Part shown: piece after piece, positions 56,895 through 64,000 of the stretch
Layout: each line of letters opens with the position of its first letter
How positions within the stretch are numbered: the stretch's first letter is position 1
The notes under the pieces: generated by a model
Databases searched by the model: none
Told to the model about the DNA's origin: nothing
The model's input: only the letters and a program-made list of their open reading frames with translations
Made by a program: the position numbers and the translations under genes
Source of the DNA: Daedaleopsis sinensis
Lineage: Eukaryota > Basidiomycota > Agaricomycetes > Polyporales > Polyporaceae
Assembly (NCBI GenBank): GCA_033807695.1
Contig: CM066303.1
Span: forward strand, 4,278,001-4,342,000
Direction of reading: 5' to 3'
DNA: 64,000 bases

Positions 56895-57985
56895 GTGACG
56901 GGTCGTGGGGTGATGGGGTCGTTGGAACGGAAGGGACTTTGCGCTGTGTGTACATCACTGGTCTGGTATCGCACATTGGGTTCTTGTTTGCTCCCACAGG
57001 GTGTCTCCGTCTCCCGTCCGTCGACCATCTCAGTGATACGGTCGCTCTCACACTGTTGGTGGCGCAATGTCCGTCGGTAGCGGCGAGGACCTTGCTAGCT
57101 TTCTAAGGTATCAGGACGAACCCATTGAATACCCAATGACCTAACCCCCGGATCAGGATTTCGTGATCGCCGCTCTAAGACAGTATCGGTCGCCAGGTTC
57201 TCTACTCAGTCGTCGTTGTGGCGTCGTCGAACGAGCAACGCACGGCCTTATTCGACCAACCGGCTCTCTCGTTCGGAAACTCTGGATCGGACTGACAAAC
57301 ACCGTGCAGAATATACTTAGGCACACTCAGTGGTCTGGGAATCTACCAGGTCACTCGCTCTCATGTACCACATCCGGCCTCACAGTGCGGGGTTACGATG
57401 TCAGGTACACTTGTCCGTGTGCGAGGTCTCCAAGAAAAGTTGCTTTCTACGAAGTACCGACCGGCGTTGGCCCGGGATTGATGAGGTCATCGACGATTGG
57501 TAGCCTCGTGTCATAAGCGTCGAATCCTTTCTAGCTAAGCGTTTCTCGATCCCCCTTGACGATGATATCCTTTGCATAGGCGTACGGCCAAGGACGATTT
57601 TTCGATGCTGTGTGATAGTGTGATGACTCGGAATGAGCAGGGCCGCGCGCAATTTGATGATAATTCCTAAGCCCGTCCGTGTTAGACAGGTCCGTCCGCC
57701 CCCCCGTTCAATAGGACCTGTACATCGTCTGCCTAGGGAGACAACCCGTCCGTCTACCTGCGTAGGATAAGACGAACTCGGTTATGCGTGATACTCCATC
57801 ATATATCTAGTACAAAGCGGAGACTCGGATGGTGGTCCAGTCACGGTTATGAAGCTACAGTACATTCTTGGTACATTCTTCAACTTTGCTATTGTCTTAT
57901 ACATCGTGATTGGATGTGAGGGCCCGAGGGTCAACGTGAAGCCTATAACTAGTTGAGTTTCGATGTCCAGGCTTCTCGACAAGCG
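56895..57985. other. Intergenic between convergent genes
   Basis: Shared 3' region of the carbonic anhydrase and zinc-finger gene C. No coding frame recognised. Confidence 0.5.
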
Positions 57986-58969
57986 TCATCTCACCGTGAC
58001 TTTGTACCCCACCAGTTTCTGCCGCATATCCGGGAGCCCCCGCACGTAGTCTTCGATTGTAGCCCGGAACCGGTGCGCGCCACACTTGGCGTTCTCCATG
58101 TGCTGGCAGAACGCGCTCATCGTCCTGAACTCGGTCCCGCAGCCACCGAACGCGGCCGGGCAGCGGTACGCCTTGTCCGCGTGCGCGGGGCTGCGGAGGT
58201 GCGCGTTGAGCCCGGGCAGCGTCGCGAACGTCTTGTGGCACAGGTAGCACTCGTACGCCCGCCCGTTCCACGCGCGCTCCGTCGCCCACTCGTCCGTCAC
58301 CCGCGTGCGCGGGGCCGTGCCGCCCGGCCCAGTGAGGAGCCTGTCGGGGTTCGTGATGATGCGCCGCCGGTCGTACCGCGCGATGAGGTCGTCGACCATC
58401 TTGCGCGTCATGCCCGAGGTGCACGTACCCGACTCCAGGTGGAGGACGAGCGCGGAGAGCGAGACGAACCAGCGGTCGCAGCCCTTCATCGGGCAGGCGA
58501 ACTCGAGCGGGCGGTGGATGGAGGAGTTCTCGTGCTGCAGGAGGTTGTTCGGGCTTTTGAACATGCGCTTGCAGGGCACGCAGTATCGGTCGGCGTGGCT
58601 CTGGCGCCGGTGCTCGTGCAGTCCGGTTTCAGAGTGGAAGAACTGTCGTGCAAAGATCGGTCAGCTGTAAATACGAGGACAGTCCGAGGCAACGTTCATA
58701 CAAGGAGTACTGACCCTGTTACAGATATCACACCAGTCATGCTCTTCCTCGTAATGCTCGTGGAGATCGTCAAAGTCCTCAAAGTGCTCGTCACAGTACT
58801 GGCAGTACGCGTGCCGAGGGCTCTGCGTGTAGTGTTGTATGAGCCCGCGCTGGGTCGTGAAGTCCTTGTCGCAGTCGTGGCAGATGTTGTGCGCCGCCGA
58901 GTTGTCTTTGTGCTGTTCCAAGGCTCGCTCGGAGTTGAACCAGCGATCGCAGCGTTCGCATTCCCGCAT
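57986..58969 (-). CDS. C2H2 zinc-finger protein C
   Basis: Complement join 58969-58715 and 58642-57986, predicted 303 aa. Exon 1 holds four Cys/His pairs (ECERCDRWF, ICHDCDKDF, YCQYCDEHF, WCDICNR). The 72-nt phase-0 intron falls just after CDICNR, the same place as in A, B and D. Exon 2 has HEHRRQSH, CVPCKRMFKS, CPMKGCDRWFVSLSALVLHLESGTC, the spacer MTRKMVDDLIARYDRRRIITNPDRLL, WNGRAYECYLCHKTF and CGTEFRTMSAFCQHME. The order is the same as in B and D along the whole length. It is in tandem with D and on the opposite strand from A and B, 38 kb away. A TATA-like ATATAAG lies about 118 bp upstream. Nuclear location and nucleic-acid binding are inferred from the fold only. Confidence 0.88.
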
Positions 58970-59085
58970 GTTGTAGGATGTCGCACAGCAGCGTTATACG
59001 GAGTGGTGACTGGACTAGACTGCTAGTCACACTAGGAGGGCTTGCGTGAGGTTCGTAATCAAGGGGGGTCCGGTGGCGGGGAGGT

Positions 59086-59092
59086 CTTATAT
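59086..59092 (-). promoter_or_regulatory. TATA box of zinc-finger gene C
   Basis: ATATAAG on the minus strand about 118 bp upstream of the start codon at 58969. Confidence 0.5.
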
Positions 59093-59550
59093 CGGAAATG
59101 GGCGCTTTCATCACGGTATGATAACCTGCTGATTACGTCTCGCGCATTGTTCAGAACTTGGGTTGCGTCTTCTTCGTCTTCCTCCACCTGCTCGATGTTG
59201 CAAGCGGATTCGTGTGAGTAAAAGAAGTGCTGGAACAAGTGAAATTCGAACACTCCCAAAACGTCCCTATACAACTGCGGTGTTAAACGAGTGACATCGG
59301 TTCCAACTGTGGGACCTGCCCACGATCACTGAAAATATCTCCCGCTACGTTGTAACCTATGATGTTATGCGTGGGTTCCGTGAGGGATGTGCAGGAGCGA
59401 GGTCGATCGACCTACTAGTAGGGGAGCTCTAACGCCTTTGAGTTATAACGGTCGAACATGTGTGCACGATACGTTCCGCCTTGGAGAACAACCATCAGGA
59501 CGAACACTTGTAAAGGTGCATGATCGAGGTACTCACCTTCGCGCTGCAGT
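59093..59550. other. Intergenic between zinc-finger genes C and D
   Basis: Upstream region of C and downstream region of D. No further feature seen. Confidence 0.5.
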
Positions 59551-60486
59551 CTACGCGAGCAGCCTTTTCCCTTCCGACAGCTCGTCGACGAACTTATCCA
59601 TGGCGTTCTTGAACCGATGGACCCCGCACTGCTCGCTCTCCACATGCTGACAAAACCCGCTCAGCGTATTGAACTCCGTCCCGCACCCGCCCCACTGTCC
59701 CGGGCAGTGATACGACTTCGCAGCGTGCGCGGGACTGTTCAAGTGCTGGTTCAACCCGACGAGCTTCGCGAACGTGCGGTGGCACAGGTAGCACTCGTAC
59801 TTCGCCCCGTTCCACGCGTGCTCCGTTGCCCAGCTCCTGGTGACCGTCTCCCCGCCTTCAAGAAGACGCGCGGGGTTTGTGATGATGCCGCCAGCGTCGA
59901 GCTTGGAGACGATGCGGTTCACCATCGTGCGGTTGATGCGCGACGGGCACGCGCCAGATTCCAGGTGATGGACGAGGGCGGCGCGGGAGACGAAGGATTT
60001 GAGGCAGCTTATCATGGGGCATGAGACGGTGCGTCCTTGGTGGAGTGTAGAGCGTTCGTGGTGACGCAGGGCGTTGTTGTTCGTAAACATGCGTTTGCAT
60101 GGGGCACAGTACTCGTCGGAGTGCACTTGGCATCGGTGTTCGTGCAGCATAAGTTCGAATGGAAAATACTGCGAGGACACCAGATATGGGCAAGAGTTCG
60201 GGGGTATAGCATGGTGTAAACGCACCTGGTGGCACTCGGCGCAGCCGAAATGGACGTGGTCAAAATGGCTGCGGAGGTCGTCCCAGTCGTCGAAACCCTC
60301 GTAGCAGAACCCACAGTAGGGGTGGCGTGGGCTGAGTATGAAGTGCGTAATCAGACCAGTTGCGATGGGGAAGTCCTCGTTGCAGCTGTAGCAAATATGA
60401 TGCATGGCCGAGTTCTTTGTATGCTGCGCGAAGGCCTGTGCGGTCTTGAACGGGCCACGAACGCAACGAAAGCAAAAGTATGACAT
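59551..60486 (-). CDS. C2H2 zinc-finger protein D
   Basis: Complement join 60486-60226 and 60168-59551, predicted 292 aa. Same order as B and C: FCFRCVRGPF, ICYSCNEDF, YCGFCYEGF, GCAECHQ, then HEHRCQVHSDEYCAPCKRMF, CPMISCLKSFVSRAALVHHLESGAC, ITNPARLL, WNGAKYECYLCHRTF, CGTEFNTLSGFCQHVE. The intron (60225-60169, GTGCGT..GCAG) is 57 nt, a multiple of three, and contains no stop, so an unspliced message would encode a 19-residue insert between two fingers. Position and phase match the paralogues, so splicing is the expected state. Start chosen at the first Met before FCFRC. A TATA box lies about 85 bp upstream. Confidence 0.88.
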   Translation of the reverse strand: MSYFCFRCVRGPFKTAQAFAQHTKNSAMHHICYSCNEDFPIATGLITHFILSPRHPYCGFCYEGFDDWDDLRSHFDHVHFGCAECHQVRLHHAIPPNSCPYLVSSQYFPFELMLHEHRCQVHSDEYCAPCKRMFTNNNALRHHERSTLHQGRTVSCPMISCLKSFVSRAALVHHLESGACPSRINRTMVNRIVSKLDAGGIITNPARLLEGGETVTRSWATEHAWNGAKYECYLCHRTFAKLVGLNQHLNSPAHAAKSYHCPGQWGGCGTEFNTLSGFCQHVESEQCGVHRFKNAMDKFVDELSEGKRLLA

Positions 60487-60568
60487 GTTGTGCAGAGTTG
60501 AAACGTAGTCAGGAGTGATGGAGTCTCTGGTGGACTGTAGCAGATGAAGACGTGGGGCAACTACGCCC

Positions 60569-60575
60569 TTATAGG
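60569..60575 (-). promoter_or_regulatory. TATA box of zinc-finger gene D
   Basis: CTATAAG on the minus strand about 85 bp upstream of the start codon at 60486. Confidence 0.5.
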
Positions 60576-61181
60576 AGCTTTGTAGTTGACGGCCGCTCTT
60601 CTGTTACGTCTTTCAGCGAGTGCTGCGGTAGCATGGTCTTCTTTCAAATTTTGCTGGAAGATTTGGGAACGAAGCTAGCTACGATGTACGCATTTGTGAG
60701 TATCTTCATCCTCCCGTAGTGATCTCGTTGCTTACCTGGAACGATTGCATGTAGAAGATAGGTGCCACACTGAGAAACTTGCCAGCTTACCACGCCGGTC
60801 AGGTAACCTATTAAAAGGTATACTTGTCTCGAGCTGGGTCTCCGCAACGTTGTAACAAGATCATGCTTGCATGAAGTATCTCTGAGAAATAGAGCGGTGA
60901 TCACTGATTGTCTAGAAATATCGCAGCACTGAGCAGGCTGAACAGTTCCGAGTCAAGCAGTGAGGTTTCTGGGCGGCGGGCTTGAGGACTGGGCGTCTCA
61001 TAGAATATTGCGCACGTGACGTATGCGTGCACCGCTTTTGCTTTCAGCGGCTGTTGCCTGACTCGCCGCAACCTCTCGTTCGAGTCTCGACGTTTTGCGT
61101 ACCTTGGTCTTGCCCTTCTTCAGTAGTTCGAATCTCTACACCTGCCAGTACTTCCAGGTCATTTGCTTTGTCTTGAGATCA
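60576..61181. other. Intergenic between divergent genes
   Basis: Upstream regions of zinc-finger gene D and the first F-box-like gene. No coding frame seen. Confidence 0.45.
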
Positions 61182-62131
61182 ATGGCAGGTCTACCAACAG
61201 AACTGATCCGCACGGTAAGGCCTTCGCAGTCCCATCGCATATGGGTTCAATCACTCACTCTTTTATCTTGTCAGAGTAAGCAAGGGTATACCCTACTCTC
61301 GTCATCATCGGGGACTGACAAGCTGTTTTAGTCATGGAGTTTGCCACATTTCAGGACCTACACACTGCGGCATCAGCATGCTGCGTCTGCAAGCATGCTC
61401 GAGCGTGGACACTGCCGTCGATGTACGACACGATTACCCTCACCTCCTCGGACGAAATTCAGAGACTCGCATACGCACTGATGCGAGCCGAACATGAATT
61501 GATCGTCGACCAAATCCCCGCAGCATACATCCGCAAGCTCTGGCTCGGACCGACAAGCAGCTTACGGTCAAAACAGAACGATCTGGGATACGGCTCCATT
61601 GCGTGGCCCATCACTCTCATCCACCAGATCCTGACTCGCTGTCCCTCACTCCAGGCCCTTGCCGTTATCTGCATTGGACAGGCACGATGGTACCGCCTTA
61701 CCGGAGTCATCCCCAAGTCGGTGACATCCCTCTGCCTCGGACCAGTACACGTCGACTACAAGCACCTTCCGTGCGCGCCCAACCTGCGTTCCTTCACGAG
61801 CATGGATACGTTCATGCTAGACACGGAGGTCCGCGATCTCGTGCTCGCGCCGACTATTCGAACGATCCGGCGGGTGTATTCTTCGGGAGACCGCCTGACG
61901 CTTGCGTTCGACCAGCTCGAGTGCATTGCGCATGCTGAGGCGTTGGAGAAGTTCGAAATCGTGTGTTGCGGGGACACTATCGAACACGCTGCTGGACTGC
62001 TGGAAGATGTAGCGGCAGGATACGAGTACGACCGGGAGCGGGTTGTGCTCGTCCCGTGGTCCAATATGAAGGAGGGCCGGACGGACGCAATTGCCGTACT
62101 TTACGACTGTTGGATGGCCTCCGATATATGA
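61182..62131 (+). CDS. F-box-like protein 1, with a one-nucleotide exon
   Basis: Join 61182-61214, 61275-61275, 61332-62131, predicted 277 aa. The N terminus MAGLPTELIRTIMEFATFQDLHTAASACCVC is an F-box-like helix pair. The rest resembles a large family of mushroom proteins (LPSMYDTITLTSS, IRKLWLGP, LCLGPVHVDY). F-box proteins are substrate adaptors of SCF ubiquitin ligases; this one's target is unknown. Exon 1 ends ACG and exon 3 begins TC ATG GAG, so direct joining breaks the frame. A single A at 61275, bounded by TCAG and GTAAGC, splits the gap into two normal introns (60 and 56 nt) and restores RTIMEF. Gene 62474 has the same arrangement. Confidence 0.75.
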
Positions 62132-62473
62132 TCGCACAGTAAGCTATTGATATGTTCTGTCCTTGCGCCAGCACTAACTGTCCAGTTTGGTCCCGGAAGG
62201 CAATGGGGTGCGACCATGAACGTTTGAATTTGATCCCTCGCCCAGGGAGACTATCATTATGCACCTAGTAAGTACTAGTGTCACTTAAGGGCGCCCGCAC
62301 TGTAAGCGACATTGTATATCATCCGCCCAATATCGGCTATAGATCGGGTATCTAGGAGACTCGTACAACCGCCCACGAGAAAGATATGCATGGATGGGAC
62401 ACTATGGGACACTGAACCTGGGTTGACCTCAAACCGTCACCATTACTGCGAAGCATGCTGGCCAGCACTGGAC
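62132..62473. other. Intergenic between F-box-like genes
   Basis: About 340 bp in tandem orientation. An upstream in-frame extension of the second gene is open here, but the paralogue suggests the later start. Confidence 0.45.
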
Positions 62474-63499
62474 ATGTCGGGCGAAGACAGGCACACGCTG
62501 CCCGTAGAACTGATTCGAACGGTGAGCTCGTCATATAATATCATGCCACGTATCAAATCGTCTTCATAACACTGACTCTGCGCTGGTCTGTGCAGGGTAA
62601 AGATACCCCTAGACTTTCTTTGGGAAATCCCCCACGTTCTCATAAGCCTCTCTATCACCACAACAGTCTTCGAGATCGCTGCGTCCGAACCTTTTGCTGC
62701 AGTAGAGCTGTGTCGGGTATGCCGCCTGGCACTGACGTGGGTGCAGCCTCTGCTCTACGACACAATCGTCCTTTCCACCTCCGCGAAGATCCAACAGTTC
62801 GCGAGGACCCTCCCCGAGTTGCCGTCGCCCACCACATGCCCCTCCGCGCGCTTTCCCGCCGAATTTGTGCGGAATCTTTGGATCGGCCCCACGACGTCGA
62901 CTCTTCCTCCTGAAGACGCGGCCGAGATGCCAGTGCTGAGCCGCATGTGCGAGGGGAGCTGGCCGCGCACCGAGACGCTCCGGGTCCTCGCCTGGTGCAC
63001 CGCCGTGCGCACGCTCGCGCTCATCGACCTCCCGCCGTCGCTCTGGAGCCCGCTCCTCGTGCCCACATCCGTCGAAGCCCTCTGGCTCGGGCCGTCGCAC
63101 GCCAAGGTCGATTGGCGCTACCTCCAGTGCGACTCACGGCTTGCGCGCTTCGTCAATATCGACACCTGCCTCTTCGAGAGCGAGTACGACGCGCTCCTCC
63201 GCGACCCAGCGCGCGTGCAGCTCATCAGGCGGTACCTGCGCGACGATGTAGGCGCGTTGTTTGCGATGGGCGAGGTGATAAAGACGGGCCCGGAGGCGGC
63301 GCTGGAGAGGGTAGAGATCGTGTGTTGTGCGGAGGACCGCGGTTTGCTGTCGACGTTCTTCAAGCTGAAGGCGAACGAGGTGACGTACGAGCTTGCGCGT
63401 CACAGCGTCACGCTGAGTGTACGGCCCCCGATGTGGGACGGGCGCGATGACTTTCTCGCGCTGGTATTCAAGGACTGGCTCGATTCTTTCAATGCTTAG
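62474..63499 (+). CDS. F-box-like protein 2, with a one-nucleotide exon
   Basis: Join 62474-62521, 62596-62596, 62667-63499, predicted 293 aa. The N terminus is LPVELIRTVFEIAASEPFAAVELCRVCRLALTW, followed by VQPLLYDTIVLS, FVRNLWIGP, VEALWLGPSHAKVDWRYL and LERVEIVCC, aligned with the first paralogue along its length. As there, exon 1 ends ACG and the last exon begins TC, here TC TTC GAG. The missing base is a G at 62596 between GTGCAG and GTAAAG; the two introns are 74 and 70 nt. An alternative is a single intron ending at 62595 with the frame continuing through VKIPLDFLW, but that does not join in phase with exon 1. Function is inferred from the F-box-like region only. Confidence 0.72.
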
Positions 63500-64000
63500 C
63501 CTTATAGTCGCTCGGTAAGTGGATCTGTTATATCGTCTTGAACAGAGGGAAGCTGACTTGACGACGACACAGTTCACACATACATATATATAATAGTGAT
63601 CATTCACGGTCAAGCTTGCAGCATGAAAGCCTCGGTATCATAAAACTTCGATGAGACGTGTCCTGATTTAGCAGCGAAGTTCTACAAGTCTTTAACACAA
63701 TCCTTGAACGCCTCGTGATTAGAAATTGCCAGAAGGCATGTTCGCGAAGATCGCGGCAGTGTTCACCCCCGCAAAGACTTCGAAGTCTGCATCCACCTCG
63801 CACACAGTATCATTGCCACTTGGGAGCTGGGTGGACAAGCAAATGTTCAACGTCCTGATACCGGCGCGCATTGAAAGCGGAGACATCGTACCGTTTCATT
63901 GACCATGTACGCACGGATAATGTTCGATAGGCATGCAGACGGCTCCGCTTGGGAGGTATGCTGACAGAACGGAGAATGAGCAAAAGTCGACACCGGAAGA
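63500..64000. other. No recognisable gene at the window end
   Basis: 3' region of the second F-box-like gene. A possible start of another gene beyond the window cannot be judged. Confidence 0.4.

Overview
The window looks like chromosomal DNA of a filamentous basidiomycete, most likely an Agaricomycete. The genes are split by short introns (mostly 50-75 nt, GT..AG). There is a HET-domain gene of the basidiomycete type, two F-box-like genes of a kind abundant in mushrooms, several C2H2 zinc-finger paralogues and a Ty1/copia retrotransposon. I cannot name the order or species from sequence alone. Exon joins were worked out by hand from splice signals, reading phase and comparison between paralogues. 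No database was searched.

Layout. 1.4-12.4 kb: two near-identical, membrane-anchored aspartic proteases on the minus strand (1399-3304 and 10409-12326), separated by a HET-domain gene and the first secreted repeat protein. 8.7-43.4 kb: ten genes encoding small secreted repetitive proteins. All share one architecture: a TATA box or AT-rich TATA-like site upstream in most, a 43-52 nt first exon encoding only a signal peptide, a phase-1 intron, and one second exon that is almost entirely tandem repeats. The repeat sequence differs between members: PPSS[DS] units, PSG units, TYVTTI..GTP..ATID units, FPNQTTF units, FTHPDTTT units. Two broken relatives lie at 34.0 and 45.5 kb. Embedded in this array are two C2H2 zinc-finger genes (18.0-20.4 kb), a small conserved fungal gene (20.9 kb), a 693-bp transposon-like element with perfect 99-bp terminal inverted repeats (24.8 kb), and a 6.4-kb Ty1/copia element with identical 605-bp LTRs and a 5-bp target duplication (27.2-33.7 kb).

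48-57 kb is more conventional: a 12-exon secreted alpha/beta-hydrolase of the tripeptidyl-aminopeptidase type, a conserved coiled-coil protein with a SAP-like tail, and a beta-class carbonic anhydrase. 58-60.5 kb has two more C2H2 paralogues on the minus strand. 61-63.5 kb has two F-box-like paralogues, both of which need a single-nucleotide exon to keep frame.

The genes do not form an obvious metabolic pathway. The theme is local expansion of accessory families: secreted repeat proteins, extracellular proteases, zinc fingers and F-box-like proteins, next to young mobile DNA. The most unusual items are the family that keeps a signal-peptide exon while changing its repeat exon, and the paired one-nucleotide microexons.
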